From Bacillus ndiopicus (GTDB lineage: Bacteria; Bacillota; Bacilli; Bacillales_A; Planococcaceae): a stretch of 64,000 bases of DNA. A program made the position numbers and the translations under genes. The notes under the pieces were generated by a model that saw only the letters and a list, made by a program, of their open reading frames with translations, was not told where the DNA came from and made no database searches. Of the stretch, positions 1-8,014 are shown piece by piece (position 1 is the stretch's first letter; each line of letters starts with the position of its first letter). Where the stretch lies: positions 310,001 to 374,000 of the forward strand of contig NZ_HG964406.1 in NCBI RefSeq assembly GCF_000612805.1, read 5' to 3'.

Positions 1-202
1 CATCATCTACAGCTTCCTCGCCCTGTGTCACATAAGCAATTAAATCGATTTCCTCATTTACTGCTACCGCTTCTGGCGTTTGAATTTCAACAACAATTTC
101 CTGTGGCATAATACCACTATCTAAAGTGTCCACTTCTGGCTCGTCATTACAAGCCGCTAAAATCATTGGTACTGCTAATAAACTTAAAAACCATTTTTTC
201 AT
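1..202 (-). CDS. YtkA/FixH-like lipoprotein (C-terminus off the window)
   Basis: Only the first 67 codons are inside the window. The start has a basic n-region, a hydrophobic core and a lipobox ending ILAAC with Cys18, so the product should be a membrane-anchored lipoprotein. After the anchor come QEIVVEIQTPEAV and VTQGEEAVDD, which resemble the beginning of the YtkA-like (FixH-type) beta-sandwich domain. The ATG lies only 3 nt after the stop of the upstream sensor kinase, so it is probably the last visible gene of that operon. The family assignment rests on a short fragment; the lipoprotein call is firmer. Confidence 0.75.
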   Translation of the reverse strand, partial: MKKWFLSLLAVPMILAACNDEPEVDTLDSGIMPQEIVVEIQTPEAVAVNEEIDLIAYVTQGEEAVDD

Positions 203-205
203 TAT

Positions 206-1594
206 TTATTCCTCCATTAATGGTATTTTCACATTTACACATGTGCCTTTTCCTACTTCGCTCTCTATCGTTAGTTGTCCTTTATGCTGTTTAATAAGCT
301 GCTCAACAATTGATAAGCCTAAGCCACTGCCACCATCTGACCGACTCCTTGCCTTATTCACACGATAAAAGCGCTCTGTTATATGAGATAAATCTTCCTT
401 TGGGATACCAATACCAGTATCCTTTATCGAAATCATTGCAAAATGTTCAACAATGGAAGTCGTGATTTGTACATTGGACTCAGCAGGAGAATAGCGAATC
501 GCATTCTCTAAAATATTAATCAAGATTTGCTTTAGCTTCTCCTCATCTCCTAAAACAATCAATTCCTCATTAAGCGTTTCACTAATGTCAATTTGCTTTA
601 ACTGTGCCGTAGCATGTAAAATAGCGGTCACTTCACGCACTGTTTCAGCAAGTACAATTGGGTAAAGCTCAAGCTTTTCCTGCTCTTGCGAAGTACGAGC
701 TAGCTGTAACAATTCATTAGTTAAACGCTCCATACGACTAGCTTCTCTCGTAATAAGCTGAATTGCCTCGCGTTGTTCTTCCTCCGTCATATAATTTTGC
801 CCAATCGCCTCACTATAGCCTTTAACATAGCTAATAGGTGTTCTTAGCTCATGTGAAACAGTTGCTAAAAAAGTCTTTTGCTGCTCATCCTCTTGTTGGA
901 TTGCCTGTGCCATTTGATTAAAAGCCTCAGCAAGCTGACCTACTTCATCTTTAGAAGCGACATTAACTCTTGCCTCGTAATTACCTTCAGACATTATTTC
1001 TGCTGCCTGCTGTACTTCATGAAGTGGCCGCATAATACGACGTAGTCCCTGTGCTATAAAAAAAGCTACACATAGTGAGAACAGTGCTGCCCCACCAATT
1101 AATAAACCTACTTCTGTATTTGCTAGCTCGCTAATTTTCGTTAGTGGATAGTATAAATAAATAATGCCCTCTAAGCGATTTTGCTCAGTAAATGGCAATA
1201 TAACAGAAATAATTGGGCGATCAAAGCGCTTTTCATAGCCTACCTTTGTCACTGTTTGTCCTTTCAGCAATTGCTCGCGCTCATTTGGTCCGATGAGCGT
1301 ATCGTAATCTATGTCAAACGGTACACAGGCACTTAATTCACGTGGATTGCGTACCGCAAATATTTGAAAATGAGAATATGCATTAAAATCTTCAATGCGT
1401 GCGATTAATGCATCGTCAACTTTCCCGCCACGATACATTGTTTGTAGCTTTTCTCCAACCTCTATCATCGACTGCTCCATATCAGATACATACAGCTCTT
1501 CATAAATGAAATTTGACAAAATATACATAAAGGCAATTGTCGCAACAAGTAAGCTACACATCAATACCCAAATTTTTGTCGTCAGCTTTTTCAT
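206..1594 (-). CDS. Two-component sensor histidine kinase
   Basis: Membrane sensor kinase of 462 aa. Visible in order: TM1 (about residues 8-28), an extracytoplasmic sensor region of about 130 residues, TM2 (about 162-184), HAMP, the phospho-acceptor box SHELRTPISYVKGY, the N box ILENAIRYSP, G1 DTGIGIP and G2 GGSGLGLSIV. All catalytic boxes look intact. I chose the ATG at 1594 because it overlaps the regulator stop as ATGA and has GGAG just upstream; an upstream in-frame start at 1627 lies inside the regulator gene. It should phosphorylate the adjoining OmpR-type regulator. The ligand is unknown, but lipoprotein genes on both sides point to a cell-envelope signal. Confidence 0.9.
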   Translation of the reverse strand: MKKLTTKIWVLMCSLLVATIAFMYILSNFIYEELYVSDMEQSMIEVGEKLQTMYRGGKVDDALIARIEDFNAYSHFQIFAVRNPRELSACVPFDIDYDTLIGPNEREQLLKGQTVTKVGYEKRFDRPIISVILPFTEQNRLEGIIYLYYPLTKISELANTEVGLLIGGAALFSLCVAFFIAQGLRRIMRPLHEVQQAAEIMSEGNYEARVNVASKDEVGQLAEAFNQMAQAIQQEDEQQKTFLATVSHELRTPISYVKGYSEAIGQNYMTEEEQREAIQLITREASRMERLTNELLQLARTSQEQEKLELYPIVLAETVREVTAILHATAQLKQIDISETLNEELIVLGDEEKLKQILINILENAIRYSPAESNVQITTSIVEHFAMISIKDTGIGIPKEDLSHITERFYRVNKARSRSDGGSGLGLSIVEQLIKQHKGQLTIESEVGKGTCVNVKIPLMEE

Positions 1595-2283
1595 AACGGT
1601 TCTCCGAATCGATAGCCAATCCCCCAAACAGTTTGAATATATTCACTTGCTTCCTTTAGCTGCTTGCCAAGCTTTAAGCGCAATGTTTTAATATGCGTAT
1701 CGACAGTACGTGTGCCACCTGCGTAATCCATATTCCAAATACGCTCAAGCAATTGTTCACGAGAATAGACAATATTTGGATTCTGCATAAACAAATAAAG
1801 AATTTCATATTCCTTTAATGTAAGTGGTACTGGCACATCTTGTACCAATACTTTTCTTGATACTTCATCTATTTTAATAACACCATGCACAAGTAATTTT
1901 TGCACTGCCTGTAAATCCATTGTTTCAGTACGTCTTAGTACAGCAAAAATTCTTGCAACGACTTCATTCGCAGTAAAAGGTTTGACGATATAATCATCAC
2001 CACCAATTGTTAAACCATTAACTTTATCTTCATTAGCATCCTTAGCTGTTAGAAAAATAATTGGTACATTGGATGTTTGGCGAATTGTTTTGCAAACGGT
2101 AAAGCCATCTACTTCTGGCATCATCACATCTAACAGTATTAGATCAATTGAATGTTTATTTAATTGTTCATATGCCTCGTAGCCGTTCGCTGCTGTAACC
2201 GTTTGTATTTTCTCTTTGCGCAAAACTACTTCTAGTAAGTTTCGCATATCCTGCTCATCATCTACAATTAATACAGTTGTCAC
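1591..2283 (-). CDS. OmpR/PhoB-family response regulator
   Basis: A 230-aa regulator. The receiver domain has the acidic pair Asp8/Asp9, the phospho-acceptor Asp52 in LILLDVMMPE and Lys101 in IVKPF. A C-terminal winged-helix DNA-binding domain follows, with TLKEYEILYLF and GGTRTVDTHIKTLRLKLG. The start is GTG at 2283, preceded by a G-rich Shine-Dalgarno, and directly abuts the stop codon of the propeller lipoprotein gene. The stop overlaps the kinase start by 4 nt, implying translational coupling. Targets cannot be read from the sequence. Confidence 0.92.
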   Translation of the reverse strand: MTTVLIVDDEQDMRNLLEVVLRKEKIQTVTAANGYEAYEQLNKHSIDLILLDVMMPEVDGFTVCKTIRQTSNVPIIFLTAKDANEDKVNGLTIGGDDYIVKPFTANEVVARIFAVLRRTETMDLQAVQKLLVHGVIKIDEVSRKVLVQDVPVPLTLKEYEILYLFMQNPNIVYSREQLLERIWNMDYAGGTRTVDTHIKTLRLKLGKQLKEASEYIQTVWGIGYRFGEPL

Positions 2284-3234
2284 TTAGGAATCCCCCCTCA
2301 CAAGCAATTGAAACGGTCCTTTATCTACTGAAATAGTTTCATCTATATGACCATGCTGTATAAAATATATTTTATTATCATCATAGCCTGCAACGATAAT
2401 ATGGCTATTAAAATATGCAACAGCAAATGGGTTTGCCCCTACTTCTAATTGCCATTTGGGCTTGCCCGTTGGCTCTGTTACATAGAGCATATTACTCCCA
2501 TGACTTATAACTGCAAGCTCATCCTCTTTCTGCGCAAAGCCAATTGGCATAAGTGGCATTGTCATAGTGGAAAGCTCTTTGCCAGATGCTAAATCTAATA
2601 CCTTCACCGTCTCGTTTGAATGCATTCCTTCGCCATGACCTCCAATTAATAGTGTATCTTCCACTATCGCAAAGCCATGTGATGATTTTTCAATTGGCCA
2701 CTCTGCCTGTAGTGATAAATCTTCTATTGAAACGACAGATAAAACAGTATCTTTATAATTGACAACATATAGTAAGCCTTCATGTGCAATCATCGACATT
2801 GGATAATTGCGTAAAGCAAGCTCCCCATCTGGCTCACCATATAAGTTATAGCGCATTAAGCTATTCGAACGACTATTCGTTAAAAAAATCATTTGCTCAT
2901 CCACAGCATAATATGCGTTCGTTGTTCCAATACCTGTTTCTATTGTTGCTAGCTTTTTCCCTGAAGATAGCTCATAAATATCAGCCTCTGTTAGTTGATG
3001 TCCATATAATAAAACTCGGTCTTGTTGAATTAATACTGCACCAGTATACGCTTTTTCAAACGCCCAATTGGCAATTAGTTCACCTTGGCGGTCATAGAAC
3101 GTTAACGAAGGTTCCAAAATATTCATAGACGCTACGAACGATTGATGCGTATTTATACCTTGGAAGCGTTCACCCGTACAGCCTACTAATAACAAGACAA
3201 AAGTAAAGATACATACGATTTTATACTTCATCAT
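2284..3234 (-). CDS. Lipoprotein with beta-propeller-like repeats
   Basis: 316 aa. The signal peptide ends in a lipobox (LLLVGC, Cys19), so the protein is probably tethered outside the membrane. The rest is a series of short beta-rich blocks of the YncE/quinoprotein-propeller style, e.g. VLDLASGKELSTMTMP and VSIEDLSLQAEWPI, about 40 residues apart. No catalytic motif is recognised. It is first in a tight operon with a two-component system, so it may supply or modulate the kinase signal; that is inference from position. Two tandem ATG codons follow GGAGGG; the second (3231) has the better spacing. Confidence 0.7.
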   Translation of the reverse strand: MMKYKIVCIFTFVLLLVGCTGERFQGINTHQSFVASMNILEPSLTFYDRQGELIANWAFEKAYTGAVLIQQDRVLLYGHQLTEADIYELSSGKKLATIETGIGTTNAYYAVDEQMIFLTNSRSNSLMRYNLYGEPDGELALRNYPMSMIAHEGLLYVVNYKDTVLSVVSIEDLSLQAEWPIEKSSHGFAIVEDTLLIGGHGEGMHSNETVKVLDLASGKELSTMTMPLMPIGFAQKEDELAVISHGSNMLYVTEPTGKPKWQLEVGANPFAVAYFNSHIIVAGYDDNKIYFIQHGHIDETISVDKGPFQLLVRGDS

Positions 3235-3331
3235 TAGCCCTCCAAATCTATCGTACTGGATAATTGTGAAATAATAATGAAATACTTACGGTAAATTTAT
3301 GAACAATGATGAAAAGCGATTTAACCAAAAT

Positions 3332-3367
3332 AAAAAATGAGCAGGGGAAGCGTGTCTTTCCCTACTC
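3332..3367 (-). terminator. Terminator of hemY
   Basis: Read on the minus strand, GAGTAGGG pairs with CCCTGCTC (one G-T pair), followed by a T-rich tract. The stem overlaps the hemY stop codon and separates hemY from the downstream four-gene operon. Confidence 0.7.
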
Positions 3368-4798
3368 ACTTTTAAGATCATACTCAAATAGCTTGGCAAG
3401 CACGTTTTGTGCCGCTTCTTTTCCCTGTGCGACACATTCGGGTACACTTATCCCCTCATAGGAGCTACCTGCTAATTGGACAGAAGGGAATTGCTGCATT
3501 AATTCCTCTTGCATCGTATGAAGTCTTTGTTCATGCCCTACTGTATATTGCGGCATGCCTTGCTTCCAACGTGTTACAACTGTAAATATAGGCTTGTCCT
3601 GTATGCCTAATAAACGTGATAAATCTTGTAAAACTGTTTTCTCTATCTCCGTGTCTGAAAGCTCTACAACAGCTTCATCACCAACACGTCCGATATAAAC
3701 GCGTAATAAATCATAGTCATCAGGTGCTACATTATCCCATTTTCGGTTGCTCCACGTACAGGAAGTAATAACGAAATCGCTATTTCTAGAGACAAAAAAG
3801 CTCATTGCATCTTTGTATTTTTCAATTTGCTCACGCTTAAATGCCATCGTTACGGTAGCAATTGTTGCATAGCTCATATTTGGTAAATCTTGCATTAAAT
3901 CATGCGCTTTAAATACTTCTTTCGCAACATTAAAAGGAGAAGTCATAATAATAGAATCTGCCTGTATCGGTTCTCCATTATTTACGCGTATACTTAGAGA
4001 GCCATCTGAGCCTTTATCAATCGATTCTACGCGCACCCCTTTTAAAATTGTGCACACATCTAATTGCTCTTCTATTGCTTCCACTAAAGCTTCCAAGCCA
4101 TTTTGGAATGTTTCATAATAGGCTTGTTCACCAATTACATGTGGATATAAGTGCTTACCATTTTTCTTTAAACCTAATAGTAAGCTACGATGCTCCTTCT
4201 CTAGCTGAAAAAATTGTGGGAACATTGCTTGTATGCTTAAATGATCAATATCACCTGCAAATGTCCCAGCTAATAATGGCTCCACTAAATTTTCAACTAC
4301 TTCTTTCCCAAATCGGCGTCTAAAAAAATCTCCGATAGGCTCATCCTCTTTTTCAGGTGATTTAGGTAATAATAAATCACCAATTGCTCGGATTTTACCT
4401 GTAAGCGAAATTAAGCCAGATGTTATTAATGAAGATACTTCAGGCGCTCCCCCTAGTAAAATACTACTTGGAATAGGATACAGCTCTCCACCAACTGCAA
4501 CATATGTTTGCCCAGTATTATGGCGGACGATTTCGTCTTCAATTCCTAAATCAACAGCTAAGCTACGCACACTACCAGATTGATCGAAAAACGATTCGGG
4601 ACCTCGCTCAATTATAAAACCATCTTTACGCAATGTTTGAATTTTTCCCCCAAGACGCAATGATGCTTCAATCAGTATAATTTCTATAGGTAAATTATAT
4701 TTTTTAGCTTCTTGCTGCAAATAAAAGGCTGCGGATAATCCAGTGATGCCTCCACCAACAACAACAATCCTCCGTTTTTTTCTTTTCGTCACTTTCAT
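3362..4798 (-). CDS. hemY: Coproporphyrinogen III / protoporphyrinogen oxidase (HemY)
   Basis: FAD-dependent oxidase of the HemY/HemG (CgoX) family, 478 aa from the ATG at 4798. In Gram-positives it oxidises coproporphyrinogen III to coproporphyrin III in the coproporphyrin-dependent heme pathway. The N-terminus carries the FAD Rossmann motif VVVGGGITGLSAAFYL; the C-terminal AGSSYEGISVPECVAQGKEAA is typical of the family. A GTG codon immediately precedes the ATG. Only a weak GAGAG ribosome site lies between the start and the repeat that ends at 4810. Elsewhere hemY directly follows hemH; here a 350-bp gap holding a hairpin and a repeat separates them, so it may need its own promoter. Confidence 0.93.
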   Translation of the reverse strand: MKVTKRKKRRIVVVGGGITGLSAAFYLQQEAKKYNLPIEIILIEASLRLGGKIQTLRKDGFIIERGPESFFDQSGSVRSLAVDLGIEDEIVRHNTGQTYVAVGGELYPIPSSILLGGAPEVSSLITSGLISLTGKIRAIGDLLLPKSPEKEDEPIGDFFRRRFGKEVVENLVEPLLAGTFAGDIDHLSIQAMFPQFFQLEKEHRSLLLGLKKNGKHLYPHVIGEQAYYETFQNGLEALVEAIEEQLDVCTILKGVRVESIDKGSDGSLSIRVNNGEPIQADSIIMTSPFNVAKEVFKAHDLMQDLPNMSYATIATVTMAFKREQIEKYKDAMSFFVSRNSDFVITSCTWSNRKWDNVAPDDYDLLRVYIGRVGDEAVVELSDTEIEKTVLQDLSRLLGIQDKPIFTVVTRWKQGMPQYTVGHEQRLHTMQEELMQQFPSVQLAGSSYEGISVPECVAQGKEAAQNVLAKLFEYDLKSE

Positions 4799-4809
4799 CA
4801 CTCTCTTAT

Positions 4810-4994
4810 TTATCTTGATTTAGTAGAAAACCCCCACCTCTACAGGTGGTGAGATTAATGCTATGTATTGTTTTCTCTAATTCAGTGGGCGTACAAACAC
4901 TCACTGAATCAAGATAAACGCCCAGGTGAATGTCACAGTTTTTTCGAGCAAGACCCAAAAAAGTTAGACAAAAGTTAACCAAGGCGTAATTGAT
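4810..4994 (-). repeat. Inverted-repeat-bounded intergenic element, copy A
   Basis: The core 4810-4917 (108 bp) begins TTATCTTGATTTAGT and ends ACTGAATCAAGATAA, imperfect 15-bp terminal inverted repeats. Inside is a small hairpin CACCT/AGGTG (4831-4847). A conserved flank on the other side (CTGTGACATTC, TTGCTCGAAAA, ATCAATTACGCCTTGG, read on the minus strand) runs to 4994. Related copies lie at 58018-58250, 32802-32848 and 18017-18075. No transposase is encoded, so it looks like a non-autonomous MITE-like or palindromic repeat. Its end is 12 bp upstream of the hemY ATG. Confidence 0.7.
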
Positions 4995-5076
4995 AAGTAT
5001 CGCATGCCATTCAAATAGTGATACCTACCATAGTAGCAGCCACACTAAAATCTAATAGTTAAATATTAATATATAA

Positions 5077-5115
5077 GGTAAAAATCCACAAACATATTGC
5101 GAGTGGATTTTTACC
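5077..5115 (-). terminator. Hairpin terminator after hemH
   Basis: A 13-bp perfect inverted repeat (GGTAAAAATCCAC / GTGGATTTTTACC) with a 13-nt loop lies 31 bp past the hemH stop. The U-rich part sits within the stem rather than in a long tail, so efficiency is uncertain. It could separate hemY from hemEH transcription. Confidence 0.6.
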
Positions 5116-5145
5116 TTCATTCAACTATTTACTGTTAAAGGAATT

Positions 5146-6084
5146 TTATTTTGCTTCAGCGATTCTTTTATCAATTGCGTCTACCATTGCATCAATAAAC
5201 AATGTGTGTGTGCTTGGCATTGCTGGTCGATAATAGCCTACACCTAACTCATCACATACGACTTTACATTCAATATCGTTGTCATATAGAACCTCTAAAT
5301 GCTCCGTTACAAAGCCAACAGGTGCATAAATAAATGCCTTATAGCCATGCTCCTTGAATAAATCGCGTGTTAAATCCTGCACATCAGGACCTAACCAAGG
5401 CTCTGGCGTTTTTCCTTCTGATTGCCAGCCTACGGCAATATTATCAATTGCTGATGCTTCTTTAATTAAACGTGCTGTTTCAATTAATTGATCTTCATAT
5501 GGATCGCCAGCAAGCTTAATTTTTTCAGGTAAGGAATGATTTGAAACAATTAAACAACAGTTTGCTCGTTCTTCCTCTGACATTTTAGCTAATTCGCCAT
5601 CGATTGCTTGCTGCCAGTATTTAATAAATTTCGGCTCATCATACCAAGCTTCCACAGACGTAATTTTTAAAGTGCCACCTAGCTGATTCGCCGCCTCTTG
5701 TGCACGTCCATTGTATGATTTAATTGAAAATGTTGAGAAGTGAGGTGCTAATACAATGGAAACAGCCTCTGTAATGCCTTCCTTCACCATTGCCTCAACA
5801 GCATCCTCTACAAATGGCTCAATATGCTTTAAGCCAATAAACACTTTATATTCTACTTCATCCTGTACTTCATTCAAGCGTGCACATAATGCGTTAGCCT
5901 GTGCCTCTGTCATTTTCGCTAATGGTGAAATACCACCAATTGCACGATAGCGTTCCGCTAAATCATCGATATCCTCTTGTGCTGGCTTTCGTCCATGACG
6001 AATATGTGTATAATAACGCTCAATATCCTCTTCCTTGTATGGCGTACCATATGCCATTACTAATAATCCTCGTACTTGTTTCAT
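5146..6084 (-). CDS. hemH: Coproporphyrin ferrochelatase (HemH/CpfC)
   Basis: 312 aa, monofunctional ferrochelatase that inserts Fe(II) into coproporphyrin III in the Gram-positive route. Recognisable blocks are [54 protein letters not shown] with the putative metal-binding His, [16 protein letters not shown] and [14 protein letters not shown] with the conserved Glu. The ATG at 6084 is preceded by AGAGGTG at good spacing; an upstream in-frame GTG (6093) overlaps that ribosome site. It lies 24 nt after hemE and is almost certainly cotranscribed with it. Confidence 0.95.
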   Translation of the reverse strand: MKQVRGLLVMAYGTPYKEEDIERYYTHIRHGRKPAQEDIDDLAERYRAIGGISPLAKMTEAQANALCARLNEVQDEVEYKVFIGLKHIEPFVEDAVEAMVKEGITEAVSIVLAPHFSTFSIKSYNGRAQEAANQLGGTLKITSVEAWYDEPKFIKYWQQAIDGELAKMSEEERANCCLIVSNHSLPEKIKLAGDPYEDQLIETARLIKEASAIDNIAVGWQSEGKTPEPWLGPDVQDLTRDLFKEHGYKAFIYAPVGFVTEHLEVLYDNDIECKVVCDELGVGYYRPAMPSTHTLFIDAMVDAIDKRIAEAK

Positions 6085-6108
6085 CTTTGTCACCTCTTCT
6101 AAAGTTAC

Positions 6109-7158
6109 TTATCCGCGCTTTGCAATTTGCTTACGGCTATATTCATGAATAAATGTTGTTAAGCGTTTTAAGACCGCTGGATCGACTTCAGGGAATACGC
6201 CATGACCTAAATTGAAAATATGCCCTGGTGTTTCTAAGCCTTGATCAATAATATCCTTAGCTCTCGCTTCAAGGACATCCCAGTTCGCTAACAGCATTGT
6301 TGGGTCTAAATTCCCTTGAACAGGCTTTGTAATCCCTTTAGCACGTGCTTCTTGGATAGATAAACGCCAATCCAAGCCTACTACGTCAATCGGCAAATCA
6401 TGCCACTCGTTCACCAAATGGCTTGCGCCTACACCGAATTGAATAAGCGGTACATTTAATTTACGTAGCTCGCTAAAAATACGCGTCATAACAGGCTTAA
6501 TAAAGATGCGGTAATCAGCTACATTTAATGCGCCTACCCACGAATCGAAAATTTGAATCGCCTTAGCACCCGCTTCAACCTGCGCTGTAATATCTACAAT
6601 AATCATATCTGCAAGCTTGTCCATTAAAGCAAACCATGCTTGTGGCTCTGACACCATAAATGATTTCGTTTTCGCATAGTTACGTGAAGGGCCGCCTTCA
6701 ATCATATAGCTTGCTAAAGTAAATGGCGCACCACCAAAGCCAATTAACGGTACGTTCAATTGCTCTTGTGTTAGCATTTTAATTGTTTCTAGCACATAAG
6801 GTGTGTGCTCCTGTGCATTAAATTCCCCTAGTTTTTCTACATCTTGTGCTGAACGAATCGGGTTAGAAATAACAGGCCCAATACCAGCTTTAATTTTTAC
6901 ATCCACACCAATCCCTGGTAATGGCGTCACAATATCCTTATAAAGAATCGCAGCATCTACGTCGTATTGCTCTACAGGTAAACGCGTTACATAGGCACAT
7001 AACTCAGGCTGCATTGTAATTTCTTCAAGTGAATACTTCTCTTTAATTTCACGATATTCAGGCTGCGAACGTCCAGCTTGTCGCATATACCATACTGGTG
7101 TATATTCTGTGCGCTCACCACGTGCCGCTCTTAGCAATGTATCATTTAATGTTTTCAT
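6109..7158 (-). CDS. hemE: Uroporphyrinogen decarboxylase
   Basis: 349 aa, cytosolic enzyme that decarboxylates the four acetate side chains of uroporphyrinogen III to give coproporphyrinogen III. The signature [17 protein letters not shown] lies near the N-terminus, and [16 protein letters not shown] and [10 protein letters not shown] follow. The first possible in-frame start is TTG at 7185, but the ATG at 7158 gives the usual N-terminal length and has AAAGGA upstream (long spacing). It opens a hemEH operon and is divergent from hmoB. Its putative promoter overlaps a Fur-box-like sequence. Confidence 0.95.
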   Translation of the reverse strand: MKTLNDTLLRAARGERTEYTPVWYMRQAGRSQPEYREIKEKYSLEEITMQPELCAYVTRLPVEQYDVDAAILYKDIVTPLPGIGVDVKIKAGIGPVISNPIRSAQDVEKLGEFNAQEHTPYVLETIKMLTQEQLNVPLIGFGGAPFTLASYMIEGGPSRNYAKTKSFMVSEPQAWFALMDKLADMIIVDITAQVEAGAKAIQIFDSWVGALNVADYRIFIKPVMTRIFSELRKLNVPLIQFGVGASHLVNEWHDLPIDVVGLDWRLSIQEARAKGITKPVQGNLDPTMLLANWDVLEARAKDIIDQGLETPGHIFNLGHGVFPEVDPAVLKRLTTFIHEYSRKQIAKRG

Positions 7159-7197
7159 ATCAATTTTAAATTCCTTTCCCCTCAAATATAAAAAAAT

Positions 7198-7225
7198 ATT
7201 TTAAACGATTGATACCCATTATCAA
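7198..7225 (-). promoter_or_regulatory. Putative hemE promoter
   Basis: On the minus strand, TTGATA (7225-7220) and TAAAAT (7203-7198) are separated by 16 bp, 5/6 matches to each sigma-A box. The predicted start would lie about 30 nt upstream of the hemE ATG. Confidence 0.6.
7210..7224. promoter_or_regulatory. Fur-box-like operator between hemE and hmoB
   Basis: TGATACCCATTATCA matches 13 of 15 positions of the 7-1-7 Fur consensus TGATAATNATTATCA. It lies over the spacer and -35 of the putative hemE promoter, a repression geometry. It is about 80 bp upstream of the hmoB promoter, so hmoB control is less certain. Binding by Fur is inferred. Confidence 0.6.
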
Positions 7226-7301
7226 TAGTAAGCTGTCCACAACCTATTGTATAGTTTTCTTATTAAAATGTCATAAAAATGTTGTTTCTATAAGCACTGT
7301 T

Positions 7302-7330
7302 TTGACAAAGATTGTTTCAATAGCTTTAAA
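7302..7330 (+). promoter_or_regulatory. Putative hmoB promoter
   Basis: A perfect -35 TTGACA (7302-7307) is followed after 17 bp by TTTAAA (7325-7330, 4/6 match). The hmoB ATG is 35 nt downstream, with GGAGG in between. Confidence 0.55.
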
Positions 7331-7364
7331 TGAAGGTAATAATGTAAAACGGAGGCGATTAAAT

Positions 7365-7871
7365 ATGTATATTTATTTTACATCGGGTACAGCTGATTTT
7401 ATGGAAAAAGTTCGGGCGAAAAAAGTGAATGAAGCAATTTTTATTATGCATGGTGAAGGCAATACGGTGCTTTTACAAGAAAGCGACAAAAAAAAATCTG
7501 TTTTTGCGGTACCACGCAAATATGAGGTGTTAGATGCTGTAGGTGATTTACAGCAAAAAGGCTATTTTGTCATGAATAATATTCCCGTTTCTGATGAAGG
7601 GCGCCCTGTTTTTGAACATCGCTTTTTAAATCGGGCTGGTGCAATCGAGCAGGAGCCTGGCTTTATCGCGTTCAGATTACTTCGACCATTAGACTCTGAT
7701 ACGTATATAGTTTTAACGCAATGGGCAGGACCAGCATCTTTTGAAGCATGGCAATCCTCGCAAGCCTTTAAAAAAGCTCATAGCGAGCGGCCAGCCACAT
7801 CACCTGCACAAAATATTTTTAGTGGCAAGAGCTATGTGACAAAATATAGCGCACCAGTAGATGAGGAATAA
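7365..7871 (+). CDS. hmoB: Heme-degrading monooxygenase HmoB
   Basis: 168 aa, close in length to B. subtilis HmoB (YhgC). The C-terminal half is an ABM-type ferredoxin-like domain with PGFIAFRLLRPLDSD, VLTQWAGPASFEAWQSS and AFKKAHSE, which contain the family Trp and the His expected to ligate heme. The N-terminal half is a divergent copy of the fold. HmoB opens the porphyrin ring and releases iron in the cytosol. An open frame extends back to 7209, but GGAGG at 7351 fixes the ATG at 7365. It is divergent from hemE, so heme synthesis and breakdown share one control region. Confidence 0.88.
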   Translation: MYIYFTSGTADFMEKVRAKKVNEAIFIMHGEGNTVLLQESDKKKSVFAVPRKYEVLDAVGDLQQKGYFVMNNIPVSDEGRPVFEHRFLNRAGAIEQEPGFIAFRLLRPLDSDTYIVLTQWAGPASFEAWQSSQAFKKAHSERPATSPAQNIFSGKSYVTKYSAPVDEE

Positions 7872-7877
7872 CAGCCT

Positions 7878-7906
7878 GAGCACGAGTTTTCGATAAACTC
7901 GTGCTC
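7878..7906 (+). terminator. Terminator after hmoB
   Basis: GAGCACGAGTTT pairs with AAACTCGTGCTC across a 5-nt loop, followed by ATTTTAG. It stands just before a tandem-repeat array. Confidence 0.8.
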
Positions 7907-7911
7907 ATTTT

Positions 7912-8014
7912 AGTTTTATTCTATGTTTTTTGAGTTTTATTCCACGATTTCATAAGTTTATTCCACGTTTTTTGGGTTTTATTCCACGTTTTCAGCAGTT
8001 TATTCCACGTTCCC
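7912..8014. repeat. Five-unit ~21-bp tandem array between hmoB and ecsB
   Basis: Five head-to-tail units start at 7912, 7933, 7954, 7975 and 7997 (21, 21, 21, 22 and 18 bp). The shared core is TTTATTCCACGTTTTTTG, with substitutions mainly at the unit ends. The array stops exactly at the ecsB stop codon. No dyad symmetry is visible in a unit. A second array of similar style lies at 63345-63488. Confidence 0.85.

Noticed and set aside
7209..7364. N-terminal extension of HmoB
   Set aside because: It covers the Fur-like site and promoter; GGAGG at 7351 and family length set the start at 7365.
7912..8014. CRISPR-like array
   Set aside because: Units are contiguous with no unique spacers and no cas genes are present; it is a tandem repeat.
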